A stretch of 64,000 nt of DNA, from the NCBI GenBank assembly GCA_018257865.1, contig JAEUBA010000027.1:186001-250000 (forward strand). Direction: 5' to 3'. The translations under genes were made by a program, and so were the position numbers. Every line of letters begins with the position of its first letter. Positions within the stretch are counted from its first letter, which is position 1. The notes under the pieces are model-generated. The model was not told the origin of the DNA. It ran no database searches and worked only from the letters and a program-made list of their open reading frames with translations. Origin of the DNA: Stereocaulon alpinum. Lineage: Eukaryota > Ascomycota > Lecanoromycetes > Lecanorales > Stereocaulaceae. Shown in pieces: positions 45,898 to 57,881 of the stretch.

Positions 45898-47091
45898 ACG
45901 CTTGAAGCCTTTATTGCCCAAGGGATTACGCGGACGATAGTCTCAACACTTTCCATCGTCGATCCGAATCCCACATGCGGCGAAGCACCAATGTGGCACG
46001 CTTTAGGAATGATAAGTGGAATTCAAATTGCACGCCAACTATCAGCACTTCGTTGGTATTCGCTTCTTTTGCCACCCACAAATAGCACTTGCCGGACTCA
46101 AATCGTCCTATAACCTCTCTAAATGTTGAGTGGAGACACTCATACCTACTCACAAAATCGCTGGCATTGCACAGAGCCTCCTTCGAGCCTGTATGGTTTT
46201 GTGCGGGTCATGCGTAAGTGATGGACGCAGCTGCAAGCTTGTTCGGATGGTCACCACCGAATTGGGGCTTGAAACGGCGAGGCAAAAACTGGAGCGATTG
46301 GTTACGGCGCATGCACCCTGCACAGTAGCTTTGCTTTGCGTGCAACGATTAATGACGATGTGCACGCATGTTTCGGCGTGTCATAGACTGCGTGTTGACA
46401 GTCAAATTCTGATCATATGGGATCGAAACGCTGTAGGATCGTAAGCCACAATGTAACATTGGTCACGTATTACGTGCTTGAATACTACCTTGGCCATGCG
46501 TAGGACGGTAAAATGTTCCTTGAAACAGTAGACCCGGAAGTGGGCTGATCTTATCTGACCCAAAACGCATCGGTCATGCACTAAAGCATATCGTTCTTGC
46601 ACTAAAACAAATGGTTCCTGCACTTAGACGCCGTCTCGACGATCTTTGCTCTGACACGTTGAGATCCCGCCTCTTGGCATATCAATACCACCAATGATAT
46701 CCGTTTTACCCTGTTGCCCCTACGAGGGAATCCGCAAACCTTGATTCAGCGGCATGCTTACAAGCCAGCCTGATAAGCATCGGCTAGCGATGGTCCAGTC
46801 AATTAATACGTTCCAACTCTAGCTCATGCGATCCACATCCCACTGACAGCCATCGTCGTCATTTGCTTATCGCGTTGGCCGATGGCACAGCATCTTACTA
46901 TAGACAATTCTGGTGGGTAACAGTCGGCCGCTCTCAGCAGCCATGGCCTATACCAATGGCCTGTATCCGGGCGTGCTTTCCGTGTCTACAATCTCTCAAT
47001 CAACGAAGCATGGTGGATCGTGCCTTCCTATTCCACGACTAGCAGAAGGGCGGGCGAATGATCTGTATGAAACATTCACCATAGCCAAGCC
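45898..47091. other. Intergenic, 1.2 kb
   Basis: No gene. The motif TGCACTAAA recurs at about 46577 and 46598, with a third variant TGCACTTA at about 46619, roughly every 21 bp in a local direct repeat. Confidence 0.5.
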
Positions 47092-48598
47092 ATGACATCG
47101 CTACCCCCTCCACCACCGGGTATCGACTTGAAAGCCAATGAAGGGCCAAGAGTAATATCATCAGGTATAGCCTTAATAGTATTGCCCACCATATTCGTTA
47201 TACTGCGCTTTGTCTCCAGATGGATCGCCCAGGCTGGTTTCTGGTGGGATGATTTGCTGGTTGTAGTGTCCCTGCTGCTGAGCTATGGACCCAATGCCAG
47301 TATGATGCAGTGTAAGTCTCTTGGAGCACATTTCTTGAGTGATCCAGTCGGTTAAGCTGACATTATTGCAGCGGCGCGAACCAATGGCTTTGGAAAACAT
47401 TTATGGGCGCTCGACGACCCACCGCGTAATACCAGCCAGTTCTTGAAGATTCTCTACGTATACATCATATTCTACTATGCAGCGGTAGTAGCCATAAAGT
47501 TGTGCATGTGAGAGGATCATAAACCGCACTGCGACCCGTGATATTGGAGGCTGACTAGCTCAGTCTGACCTTCTATCGACGAATCTTCCCTGTCACGGAG
47601 ATCAGGTACTGGCTGTACACTGGGCACGTGCTGGTGGGCTGTTATGCCATAGCCACCCTCTGCGCAACCATTTTCCAGTGGTCAGTCCTGTTACTATACC
47701 CCTAGTAGCGAATATTGGCTCATAGCCCAACAGCCAACCGATACACGGATTCTGGGATAAAACCATTCCGCTCCATTGCACTTCAGGCGATAACATCCTT
47801 ATCGTCCCCGGTGGATTCAACGCGGTTCTCGATGCCTTCGTTGTTTTGCTGGTATGCACTACTCATAAGCGCGTTGCTCGTTAGACTAATAACGCACTGA
47901 AAGCCTTTGCCCTTGTTGTGGCGACTTCGAACTACTCATAAGCAAAAGGGTATTCTGACAGGGATATTCGCTTGCGGTGGCTTGTGAGTACATTGACGCG
48001 CCTAGCATGTAAGATCAAGATCCCTAACTAACAATACTCGCCAGCGTTTGCGTTATCAGTGTCATTCGCCTGATAGTCCTATCCCGGCTGTATGACGCCG
48101 ATGTCACCTGTAAACTCCCTTTTCCATCGTAAAAGTGAAATGGTTCTTACAATTCGGCCAGGGAACTATGTCAACGCTGCCATTTGGTCCGCTGCCGAGC
48201 CCAGCATGGGTGTCATCGCTGCTTGCATCCCGTCCTTACGACCTCTTGTCGCTTATTCCTGGAGAGCTATCCATAAGGATCCAACCATTCTCACGAAGAA
48301 AAGCGCCCGAGCAACGACGAGTAGTGGCTCCTCGCGGATAGAGTGGCCTTCAATGGTCCATGGAGAAGACCTAGTCGGCGGTTTCACTAGGTTAGAGGAG
48401 GGCAGGCTACCTCGAGACCAAACCCAGGACCGCTGGGGGCACGACGTCAATGTTCGTGGCGGCAAAAGCAACAGAGCGTCGAATGTGGAGGCAAATGTCA
48501 GTTTGGAGGAACTTAACCCCCACGATACTGGGATCAGGGTCAAGAATGAGGTGACAGTCACGTCGACGGCGTGGGACTACAAGGATAAGGTGTTTTGA
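47092..48598 (+). CDS. Pth11-like rhodopsin-domain membrane protein, 390 aa
   Basis: Seven exons: 47092-47311, 47372-47507, 47564-47680, 47734-47851, 47904-47983, 48045-48109 and 48162-48598. All phases agree. Family landmarks are ISSGIALIVLPTIFVILRFVSRW, WWDDLLVVVSLLLSYG, GFGKHLWALDDPPRNTSQFL, LTFYRRIF, LPLLWRLRTTHKQK followed by GILTGIF, and VNAAIWSAAEPSMGVIAACI followed by PSLRPL. These define the fungal rhodopsin domain with seven helices; there is no CFEM domain. The C-terminal 120 residues are a cytoplasmic Ser/Arg-rich tail. In related fungi Pth11 senses host surface cues upstream of cAMP signalling, but most homologues have no known ligand. The last acceptor was chosen because it restores DVTWNYVNAAIWS; an earlier AG gives the wrong frame. 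Confidence 0.88.
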
Positions 48599-48976
48599 AG
48601 GATACAAATGGATATGCGCTGCCATGGTAATGAATTGTACACTTGGGGAACAAGAGGCTTGCGAAGGAGAAGTCATGAAAGTGCAAACATGCTTGAGGCT
48701 GTAGAGTAGTAGAGCACTATCCTTATATATGGTTACAAAACAATCTTTCAATCATGATTGTCTCCGTTTCAAGCTATTAAGTACATAACGTTCTTCGTGT
48801 GATCCGGACTCTTGTGGCTCTTCAGGTGTGCATACTTGGCGGCTCTTTAGTCCAAGCCGTAACCCTTGCCCTTATCGATAGCCGAAAACCTTATTTTTTC
48901 ACGCCCAAATTTTGAAGCTCACAGCTCCTATGCGAATGAATCCATCGAGGAACCAAACATTCTCCCAATTCTCACA
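48599..48976. other. Intergenic
   Basis: 3' side of the Pth11-like gene and promoter of RPF2. Nothing else seen. Confidence 0.6.
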
Positions 48977-50030
48977 ATGTTACGACAAATGTAAGCTCCC
49001 ACTCTACCGTTTCTAGTGCTCTTGTTCTCACCAATTAACACCCGCCAGCAAACCCAAGAACCCCCGCTCAAAACGAGCTCTAGCAAAACAAGAACCTCTA
49101 AATGTCGAAAACCCAAAAACCACCCTCCTCCTCCGCGGCACCTCCTCCTCTTCCCTTGTCAACGACCTTTTAGCAGACCTGCACTCCCTCAAACGCCCAC
49201 ACTCAATCAAATTTACGAAGAAGAATGACATTCATCCATTCGAAGATGCCTCCTCCCTAGAATTCTTCTCCCAAAAAAACGATGCGTCCCTAATTGTGTT
49301 CGGGAACAATTCGAAGAAGAGACCTCATACTTTGACCTTTATAAGATGTTTCAGCGGAAAAGTGCTCGATATGCTGGAATTGCATGTGGTGCAGGAGACG
49401 GCGCGCACACTGCAGCAGTTTAAAGGGGAGAAATGCAAGATTGGCGTTAAGCCGCTTCTGAGCTTTAGCGGAGCGCAGTTTGAGAGTCCGACGCCGAACG
49501 CGTATACACAAGCGAAGAATCTGTTTACGGATTTCTTCCGGGGCCAGGAGACGACAAGTGTTGATGTGGAGGGGTTACAGTTACTGATTAGCTTCTTTGC
49601 CGGCGAAGATGGGGTGGATGGACAGAAAGCACAGATACAGATGCGGTGTTGGAGGATTATTACGAAGAGGAGTGGGCAGAAGGTTCCGAGGGTGGAGGTT
49701 GAGGAGATGGGGCCGAGGATTGATTTCAGGGTTGGGAGGGTTAAGGAGGCGGAGGAGGGAATGTGGAAGGAGAGTTTGAAGAAAGCGAAGGGGACAGAGG
49801 CGAGAGTTAAGAAGAATGTGGAGACGGATATTGTGGGTGATAAAATTGGGAGGATACATTTGGGCAGGCAGGATTTGAGCGAGCTGCAGACTAGGAAGAT
49901 GAAAGGGTTGAAGAGGGGAAGGGATACGGATGGGGAGGAGAGTCTGTTGGAGTTGGAAGACGTTATAAGTCAGGACGAGGATGATGATGAGGATGGTGGG
50001 GTAGAGGTTAAGAGGCAAAAGATTGCTTAA
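48977..50030 (+). CDS. RPF2: Ribosome production factor 2 homologue (Brix domain)
   Basis: Exon 1 (48977-48990, MLRQ plus two bases), intron GTAAGC..CAG, exon 2 (49049-50030); 331 aa. Residues 1-20 are the basic start IKPKNPRSKRALAKQEP. The Brix domain covers about residues 25-230, with LLLRGTSSSSLVNDLLADLH, FGNNSKKRPHTLTFIRCF, EMGPRIDFRVGR and the following RVKEAEEGMWKESLK. The C-terminus is basic and then acidic (EDVISQDEDDDEDGGVEVKR). Rpf2 works with Rrs1 to place 5S rRNA, Rpl5 and Rpl11 in the nucleolar 60S precursor. The tiny first exon is a frequent feature in this family. Confidence 0.93.
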
Positions 50031-51455
50031 TTGTGGGCTGTTGTGCCTGTTGCATTTAGCGAGGCGCTCTGGAGCTGATGAAAATTTTGTCTTGATGAAG
50101 TATGCGACACAATTAGCTGAATTATTGTCATCAAGCTATTCCTCATATAATGGAGAGATGAATGACTTTAGCGTATGCCCAGGCTTGTACACATGCTTAA
50201 AATCCGAGCGCTTGACCATCAATTTACTGTCGGGTATCATCTCCAGGGGTGGGAATCTTACTCATCCTGCGTTGCAAGTCGAAACCCCACGAGTCTGCTA
50301 AGTTCTGACTCAGAATTTTCTCCAAACCTTCTCCGAACTTTTTGATGCTTCAATCGACGTCTGGACTCGGGGGATAGAGACTACCGTCATGGATTGCTCT
50401 AATCACGTTATCTACACCGTCTTCCAGCAATCATCCAACTCATAAAATGGTCCGCTTCCAGGGTCATCAAAAGGCATTTGACTTTCCGAGTATCCTCACC
50501 ATCTCGTATCGAGATTGTTCTTGAAGCTTCACTCTGAGCCGCCCACTTCGAAAAGTACCCAAATATATCTATAAGGTCCAGTGGTGTGATACCAAGCTTA
50601 ATCTTTCGCTTGGCTGCTCTATGAGATCGATCCAATGGACCGATGGTCCAAGTTCAAACTCAGCATCAGGCAGCTTCTCCAAGCTAACAATCAGACATAG
50701 CGACAACTGAGCCACGGGTCTGCTGAAGAGCGCCTGTCTTGCGTTTCGGTACCCGAAATCACAATGTTGAACGATGGTAACGTGACGAACGGGGTAGCAT
50801 ACCGGGCCTAAACCCGCATTAAACGACGCCGCCTCGGCCGCTACGTTGGAGGCACGCGGTTGTGGCGTGAGCTAAAAAGATAAGGCCGCCCAACAAGTCG
50901 GCACCGTTGACCTGCAGTCTGCAGATACGAAGAAGAGTGCCTTGCAAACTACCCCTCAAAGTTTGTTGTGCCGACAGAGCAAGGAGCTGGCGCAATTGTG
51001 GAAGAGCTTTTTGTTGCCACCGATGCAGAGGTGTGGAAAGGGGCCCTTTCTTCACGGATTACCAAGCATTCGAAAGAATGTGAAGATTCGCGCCGCGTAC
51101 CTGAATTTGTTATCTGTCCTAGCGTGCCGATGAAACCAGGATCGCAAAAGCCCATTGGCTAAACGGCGCAATGCTTGGCAGTGGGCCTCTCCCTTATTAA
51201 TAGACAGACTTTGAAATCTCTTGTTGTCCAGTAAATTCACGGGGGCACGTCAACAATTCTTTGAGGGGGATCAAGGACATTCATTTATTGGGCTTGTGCA
51301 AAGAACCCACCTTCGCTTTGTCAACCAGCAATCCCCCGCGTCACCTAACAAACCCGTTCCTCTCCGCCGAACGTTTCCCCCTTCCATCCAAATCATTCAG
51401 TCACTACAGACAAAGGATATCGTACAACACCAACCACACTCGCTAAAGCTCCAGA
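50031..51455. other. Intergenic, promoter of the MscS gene
   Basis: No gene supported over 1.4 kb. The last 150 bp before the channel start are CT/CA-rich, typical of fungal 5' leaders. Confidence 0.6.
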
Positions 51456-54400
51456 ATGACTACCCCGGTGGATGAGATTCGAGAGCCCCCCCTTACACAT
51501 CCTCAACGCTCACATGAACGGTCGAGTAATTCAGACGATGAGGGGACACTGTCCAACGATTTCGAGCGTCCTGAACGCACGAATACCAGTCAATTCTCCT
51601 ACAATGAAAAGTCAGACGACCCATATCTCCGTCCTCAGAGAACGACCACCGTGGAACAGAATTATCTCGGAGGCCATAGCACACAGTCCGAATCACGAGA
51701 AGAGGAGCAGAGACTGGAGGATGATCTGGCAATGCTGGAGGCTGAGAGAATGGTGTCCAGGTCTCGAAGCCACAATCACATGGGCGAACTGACAAGGACA
51801 CATACTATCCACCATAAGAGGACTAGACAGGAACCCGTCGATGAGTTCGATGTCAATACCAACCCAATACACGAAAGAGCATCTGGGTTTAGACCTCCAG
51901 ACCATCCAGAGGGGACATTTGCCAAAACCTTCAAACGCATCCACGAGTCGAGTTTTCTTGTTCGCTACTTCATGTACATCGTGCCATTAGTGCTGATCAT
52001 ACTTATACCGTTAATGCTTGGTGGTCTGGTTTTCAAGAGAGCAACGGTCGGCGGGGTGCGTTTGCTTTGGTTTTGCGTGTGGCTCGAGGTCGTTTGGCTC
52101 ACACTCTGGGGAGGACGGATCACCGCCAAAGCTTTGCCATGGCCTGTGGGTCTCGTCTCAAGTCTTTTCACCAACAACAGCAAGAAGTGGAGAGACATGG
52201 CCAAGCAACTTGAGATACCGGCCACGTTGTTCTTCTGGCTTCTGGCCGTGTTGATCTCTTTTCTTCCTGTCATGACAAACAATCAGCTCGACCGAGCCCG
52301 TGTGACAGAGCCTTGGATGATTACAATGAACAAAGTCATCATTTCATTCTTCATAGGGGCTACATTGAACTTTGGAGAGAAGATCATCATACAGCTTATT
52401 GCCATCAGCTTTCATCTACGGACTTACGCCGACCGCATCGAGATTAACAAGTTCCAGATTGGCAGTCTGACAAAGCTGTACCAGTATTCCAAGGAGAAGA
52501 TCACTATGGAGGATTCAGACTTTGAGGAGACCACGGAAGGTCCGGGGTCTGGTGCCCGTACCCCGATGCAGTATCTGAATGAAGCCCAGAAGAAGACTCA
52601 AAGCGTCTTCGGCAAGGTCGGCGATGTGGCTGGGAAGGTTGCGGGCGATTTTACAGGGAAGCAAATTACGAAGAGTACACACCCTCGTCAGCTTGTGCTC
52701 ACGTTGCTGAATACCCCAACATCGTCTCAAGTGCTAGCGCGCCGGCTATACCGGACGTTTGTGAAAGAAGACGCGGAGACTGTCTCTCAAGAAGACCTGA
52801 AACACGCTTTCGACAACGATGAGGAAGCGGAGAGTGCCTTCTCGATGTTTGACAAAGACTTGAATGGTGATATCTCAATGGCCGAATTGGAGGCAGTCTG
52901 CGTTGAGATCGGGAAAGAACGGAAGTCTATTACAGCCTCGTTGAAAGATTTGGACTCGGTCGTGGCCAAGCTTGATGGAATTCTGCTCTTCTTTGTCCTG
53001 GTAGCCACCATCCTGATCTTCCTGTCATTAATCTCAGTATCAGCTGCTGGCGTGCTGACTAGTGCTGGGTCGACTGTCTTGGCCCTCTCCTGGCTCTTCT
53101 CTACCACTGCACAAGAATTCCTGGCTTCCTGTATCTTTGTTCTCGTCAAGCATCCTTTCGATGTCGGTGATCGAGTCACCATATACGGGAACACGGGTCC
53201 CTTGTTGAAAGGAGATGACTACCTGGTAAAAGAGATTTCTCTGCTCTACACCGAATTTAAGAAGATGGAAGGTCATATCGTTCAAGCCCCAAACAGCTAT
53301 CTGAACACGCTCTTCATTCTCAACATGCGCCGTTCTGGAGGCTTGGCTGAAGCCGTTCCCATGACTTTCAAGTTCGGCACTACCTTAGAACAGATTGATG
53401 AGCTTCGAACTCGTCTACTCGAATTTGTCAAAGCGGAGAAGCGTGAATATCAGCCCAACATCTTGACAGAAATCCGGGATATCGTTGAGGCGTACTCACT
53501 CAATGTCAACGTCATCTTCTTCTATAAATCTAACTGGCAGAATGAGTTACTTCGTCTCCAACGCCGTAACAAGTTCATCTGCGCAATGATGATCGCAATG
53601 CAAGAAATTGGCATTCAAGGACCACGGCAACGTATCCCTGGCTCGATGCAGGACAACCCATTCTACTATGCTCAGACTGGGCCCAGACTCGCAGAAAAGT
53701 CCGACGGGTCTGACCATAACGGTGACAACAATAACAGTGGTCCAGGCCCTCAATCCGGTTCGCTGGCTCGCTTCCCCAACAGCCCATTGGCTAATCGAGC
53801 ACCCTCCATCCTCCGAACCGGTTCTCGGCAACGCGGCGAGTCCATCTCCTCCATGTCCCGCCGCGTCGAATTCTTGAATGTCAATTCCTCCGCAGACATG
53901 ATGGACGATGTTCCCGAAAGGACCAGTCCTCGTATTCCAGACATAAGACTGGGCTCCCCTTCACGCTCCCGTGACGCCCGCAACCGCATCATAGAAGAAG
54001 ATGACAAGGAACGCCGCCGTGAAGACGATAATGCTATTCGTCGCGCCGAATCCCATTCTGGCAACAATCGCTCGCCGTTCGGTCTCAAACGCTCTATCAC
54101 TGAGGAATCAAAAGTAAAGAGAGGCCCTTCAATCATCCATCGCAACCGCTTCTTCTCACGCAGCAAGGCTCGTACTACTGGGGATGCAGAAGAGGAAGAC
54201 CTAATGGAACAGGGCATGGCTGACATCCCTGAAACTGGCGTGCTGCCGGGCATGAATGATCGGATGGATACTCGGACTGGCTTAGTTAGTTCGCAGGCTG
54301 TGCGACCAAGTACGGACAGCGTATACTCGAATTCACGGAGTCAGCAAAGCGAAGGCGTAGGATCGAGTACTATTGGGCAGGTACCGTCGATAGAGGGCGG

Positions 54401-54482
54401 GAGTTCGTTGGATCAACCGGCGACGAGGACAAGGACGGAGGATTATGAGTTGAGGAATATGCCTCGGTATCCGGGGACGTGA
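51456..54482 (+). CDS. MscS-family mechanosensitive channel with EF-hand (Msy1/Msy2 type)
   Basis: Intronless, 1008 aa. The polar N-terminus (1-165) is followed by transmembrane segments: FMYIVPLVLIILIPLMLGGL, LLWFCVWLEVVWLTLWGG, TLFFWLLAVLISFLPVM and MNKVIISFFIGATLNFGEKI. A canonical EF-hand, FDKDLNGDISMAELEAVCVE, sits at about residue 465. After it come two more helices and the MscS pore/beta domain (FLASCIFVLVKHPFDVGDRV, VQAPNSYLNTLFILNMRRSG). The last 250 residues are disordered, Ser/Arg/Glu-rich. Fission yeast Msy1/Msy2 are ER channels limiting Ca2+ entry after hypo-osmotic shock, and Ca2+ sensing through the EF-hand is expected here. All EF-loop ligand positions (D, D, N, D, E) are present. 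Confidence 0.95.
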   Translation: MTTPVDEIREPPLTHPQRSHERSSNSDDEGTLSNDFERPERTNTSQFSYNEKSDDPYLRPQRTTTVEQNYLGGHSTQSESREEEQRLEDDLAMLEAERMVSRSRSHNHMGELTRTHTIHHKRTRQEPVDEFDVNTNPIHERASGFRPPDHPEGTFAKTFKRIHESSFLVRYFMYIVPLVLIILIPLMLGGLVFKRATVGGVRLLWFCVWLEVVWLTLWGGRITAKALPWPVGLVSSLFTNNSKKWRDMAKQLEIPATLFFWLLAVLISFLPVMTNNQLDRARVTEPWMITMNKVIISFFIGATLNFGEKIIIQLIAISFHLRTYADRIEINKFQIGSLTKLYQYSKEKITMEDSDFEETTEGPGSGARTPMQYLNEAQKKTQSVFGKVGDVAGKVAGDFTGKQITKSTHPRQLVLTLLNTPTSSQVLARRLYRTFVKEDAETVSQEDLKHAFDNDEEAESAFSMFDKDLNGDISMAELEAVCVEIGKERKSITASLKDLDSVVAKLDGILLFFVLVATILIFLSLISVSAAGVLTSAGSTVLALSWLFSTTAQEFLASCIFVLVKHPFDVGDRVTIYGNTGPLLKGDDYLVKEISLLYTEFKKMEGHIVQAPNSYLNTLFILNMRRSGGLAEAVPMTFKFGTTLEQIDELRTRLLEFVKAEKREYQPNILTEIRDIVEAYSLNVNVIFFYKSNWQNELLRLQRRNKFICAMMIAMQEIGIQGPRQRIPGSMQDNPFYYAQTGPRLAEKSDGSDHNGDNNNSGPGPQSGSLARFPNSPLANRAPSILRTGSRQRGESISSMSRRVEFLNVNSSADMMDDVPERTSPRIPDIRLGSPSRSRDARNRIIEEDDKERRREDDNAIRRAESHSGNNRSPFGLKRSITEESKVKRGPSIIHRNRFFSRSKARTTGDAEEEDLMEQGMADIPETGVLPGMNDRMDTRTGLVSSQAVRPSTDSVYSNSRSQQSEGVGSSTIGQVPSIEGGSSLDQPATRTRTEDYELRNMPRYPGT

Positions 54483-55082
54483 CATGTGATATGATTGACG
54501 ATGTGTGCTTATAAGCGAGTTGAAATTTACGATAGAGTGGAGTGCATCTAGATAACGTCTTGCGTTGTATTACATTGCATAGAAGGGCATTGGTTGGATA
54601 GCATTGAATTTTTGGATGCGGACTGGATTAGATGCATGCTTGCAAAAGCTTGGGAAGGTCGAGTGGAATCAAATCATTTTGAAGTGTTGCTCTACCTGCA
54701 TAGATTACTACTGTGAGAACGTTGTCCAATCTCTCATGTCCGTGTCAATACCAGCTGCTATCACTTACGACCTCATCTCCTGAATAGCAAGCCATTCCAG
54801 ATGAAAGTCCAAAGGAATGCCCTTTGGCAGCTTCAGCCATACGAAGTAACTGCGTGAAAAGCTGGTTATCAAGTCATTGCTCACAAGGATTCAGATGGAC
54901 ACCTCAGAGGATACGGTCATTGCTGATTCTCGCCAGTCGAGTTGGGGGAACAAACGGACAGTCCTGCCACACGCGCACTCACTGACCCTTGATTAGCCCA
55001 CAAGGTTGCATCTTATATGCAGCAATATGGATGTCATAGCGGGAAAATAATTCTCTATATATCTCATACACTACATAGCCCA
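54483..55082. other. Convergent intergenic region
   Basis: 3' sides of the channel and EMC3 genes. No feature recognised. Confidence 0.6.
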
Positions 55083-55993
55083 CTAAGGCAACGCCAAAAC
55101 CCTCTCCTCCACCCCCTCAAGCACATACTCATACACCACAACCTCCAAATTCTCCGCCTCACTCTTAAAAACCTTATCCGGATCCTGTCCCGGCTGAAAC
55201 ATACCCCCCGCCCCACTAGGATTCATCTGCTGCATCTGCTGCGCCATCTGGTTCGCCGCATTATCATCCCCCAGGATGAATATGAAGACGGATTGCAGGC
55301 CGAAGAGGTTCAGGAAGTACCAGGATAAGGAGGAGACCCAGCGGACGTCGAGGTCGTGGGTTGCGATACCGGATTGGAGCATGGATTTGAAGCGGAGGGT
55401 GAGGGGGAATGGGAGTTTCACTGTGGGGTTGCGGGGGTTGGTGTTAGCAAGCTGTGTGTTGATGGTTAGAGTAGAGGGAGGGGTGAGGGACGTACTTATT
55501 ACGAAACCTGCGAAGAATGCGTTGATCCAGCCCATGATCAATGTCTGCGGAATCATCATCGCCATGTTCCCCTTCATCATCCCCATCATGCCCTCCATAG
55601 CAGCCGGATCCGTCATCGGATTGCCCGCCGGCTTGCCCCTGTTATCCGGATCCTTTAAGAAGTCTCCATTCTTGTATGCTGCTACCATGTAATCTTTCCT
55701 TGCGGCGAATGAGGAGGCGGAAATGGCGGAGTAGTTTGTGCGCAGGTTGATGCCGTGGAGGAGTTGGCGTTGTTCGCGGAGGGCGGGGAGGGTGAGCTTT
55801 TTAGGGGTAGTTTGGAGGAGGATTGTTGCGTAGTGGCGGAGGACGCCGGTTAGGATCATGACTATTGAGATGGGGAAGAGGATCCAGTAGCTGTGTAGAA
55901 TGGTCAGCCTGGTGGAGTGAGGAACGTGAAGAAGTTGGGGATGTACAATAATGCTGGATCCCTGTGGATTGTTTGGACCACTGGATCTCCCAT
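55083..55993 (-). CDS. EMC3: ER membrane protein complex subunit 3
   Basis: Three exons (55947-55993, 55496-55890, 55083-55420) give 259 aa: MGDPVVQTIHRDPALFYWIL, ISIVMILTGVLRHYATILLQ, ALREQRQLLHGINLRTN, GMMGMMKGNMAMMIPQTLIM, GWINAFFAGFVIMKLPFPLT, LRFKSMLQSGI and DVRWVSSLSWYFLNLFGLQS. This is the Oxa1-superfamily insertase subunit of the EMC, which inserts tail-anchored and multi-pass proteins into the ER membrane. Intron 2 (75 nt, GTACGT..ACAG) is free of in-frame stops, so it could be mistaken for coding; its removal restores GFVIMKLPFPLTLRF. The Met-rich cytosolic loop expected of EMC3 is present. Confidence 0.94.
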
Positions 55994-56231
55994 CGCGGCG
56001 GTTGAGCTTCGAAGAAGAGGCTCGCTGCCTGAGAAGGTCGTCAAAAGAGATGTAAATACTGCTATTAGATAATTTGACCAAGCTCTCAACGGCGATATCG
56101 AAGACCCTGGCTTGGCGAGGCGGTCACTAGCGCCGTAAGCGCAAGGTACAGATCTCCACATGAGCTTCCAGCTTCACTCTTTTCACTAAATCTCGCCATT
56201 CTAGCCCATTTTGAAGATCGCTGCCCCCATA
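55994..56231. promoter_or_regulatory. Shared promoter between EMC3 and SPC2
   Basis: A 238-bp gap lies between two divergent start codons. Both products act in ER membrane-protein biogenesis, so co-regulation from this stretch is plausible. Confidence 0.6.
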
Positions 56232-57051
56232 ATGTCCTCCCCAAAGATTGCAGTCTACTCATTATCTGGTCCGTACCTCGTCTCAGCCTACCGAACAACA
56301 GCAGTGCTAATTAAGCCCAGATCTCAAAAACACAACCGACGACGCCCTCCCCAACTACCTCACCTCCCTGAAATTCCGCCAATCCCACTACCTAACCGAC
56401 ATCCGACTAGCCCTCGGCTACAGCGCCGTCGTAATCGCCGCAATAACATTCTACGCAGATTGGAAATTAGGCTGGGACACGACGAAATATGGGACATTTT
56501 GGGCCGTATTGGCATATTTCGTACTCAATGGCGCGTTGACGTTTTGGATATGGGGAGTCGAGAGGGGGATGGTATTTGTAGGGGATATCGAGCATCAGAG
56601 TGTGGGCAGGAATACGGTATGTGCTGTTTCTTTTGGGAAAAGAGGGAAGGGAGGCGGTGATGGCTGATGGTAGTAGATCTCAATGGCATCCAGCGTGGCG
56701 AAACACACACCTATCTACAACCTTACGGTCTCCTATACGAACTCGAAAGGCGTAGAGAAGAAATTGGAGTTATCGTCGCCGTTTACGCGCTGGTTTGATG
56801 TGGATGGCTTTTTTATTGCGAAACCGTTTCAGCAGTGGCTTGCGAGTGAGGTGCCGCTTATTGGGCAGATTGATACGAAGAATAGACCTGTGGGAGGGAG
56901 TGGCAGTGGGAAGGCGAATGGGACGAGTGAGGCTATGGCTGTGGTTGTGGAGCAGAAGGTTGATGTGCAGACGCCGCGGAAGGCTACGGGGAGTGAGGCG
57001 GCGCCGCCGAGTACAAGATCTCGGAAGGGGAAGAAGGCTGCGGAACGATGA
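56232..57051 (+). CDS. SPC2: Signal peptidase complex subunit 2 (SPC25)
   Basis: Three exons (56232-56268, 56321-56616, 56677-57051) give 235 aa: MSSPKIAVYSLSDLKNTTDD, ALPNYLTSLKFRQSHYLTDI, RLALGYSAVVIAAITFYADW (first helix), TFWAVLAYFVLNGALTFWIW (second helix), a cytosolic/ER domain with HTPIYNLTVSYTNSKGVEKK and SPFTRWFDVDGFF, and a Lys-rich end. It is a non-catalytic subunit of the ER signal peptidase that links to the translocon. Intron 1 uses GTCCGT, a weak donor, but phase and homology support it. The tail RSRKGKKAAER suggests a KKxx-like ER retention context, by inference. Confidence 0.92.
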
Positions 57052-57471
57052 TTTTGGGGTGATCTACACGGTGTTGTATTGTTGTATGTCAAAATTTCCT
57101 ATCATGCATGGGTGGAGTGTTCTGCTTTTCGATTCGTTCTGCAAGCCTGCAGTCACACTGGTCACCTAGGGAAGGATTGTACCCGCCTGTACTGTGCCAA
57201 TTACCAGCCACACAAGGTCCTTTCATATCACAGTGACATAAGCATCTGTTAACCTTACCGAAAAACATGAATCCTACTCACTACTACTTCACCGAAGGCA
57301 GCTATTCACTCAGCAATTTCGGACAGATTCATGCAGGCTCATCTCCAGAAATCAACAAACTTGAATATTGCTTACCCTAGGGTTTTTAAGCACATCGTGT
57401 CCGAGATCTCTTGTAGGTCTACGGAAGCTCCTAGCTCGAAATAAGACTCCCTCTTCCGAACAAGTATACTA
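57052..57471. other. Intergenic
   Basis: Downstream of SPC2. No feature recognised before the first tRNA-like element. Confidence 0.6.
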
Positions 57472-57582
57472 ATCCAGGTAGTGTAGCGGTCAGCACATTG
57501 GAGCCATTACTGGTTGGAGTTGATCAGTCTGCTTACAGCCGGAGGCTGACCCAAAGATCTAAGTCCGACTCCCAGTCCAGGT
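57472..57582 (+). ncRNA. tRNA-like element, copy 1
   Basis: A-box/D-arm-like GTGTAGCGGTCAGCACATTG lies about 80 bases upstream of a B-box-like AAGTCCGACTCCC, followed by TCCAGGT, which partly pairs with the 5' ATCCAGG. The T-arm is imperfect. It shares CACATTGGAGCCATTAC with the next two elements. Confidence 0.4.
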
Positions 57583-57881
57583 AATTCACTTTTCTCTGTT
57601 TTCTGTTTTCGCATACTTACCAATCGTATTCCTATTGGTTTGAAGAGAAATTCGCTTCTCCCCCTTTTAATGCTGAGTGATGTCGATTCGCCTACCTGTT
57701 CTCAACTATTTTCGTGAGCTGGTGTCTCACGTAGCGATTCCGACCACCTGTGGATGTTCGAGTCTGTGTTGAACCCTTGATCTCCGATACTCTACCGAGC
57801 ACCCAATCTCCGAGACCTGTGCCAATAGTACAAAGACTCCTATCTCTAAAAAAGGGCCCTTCCCTAACAAACCACGACAGA

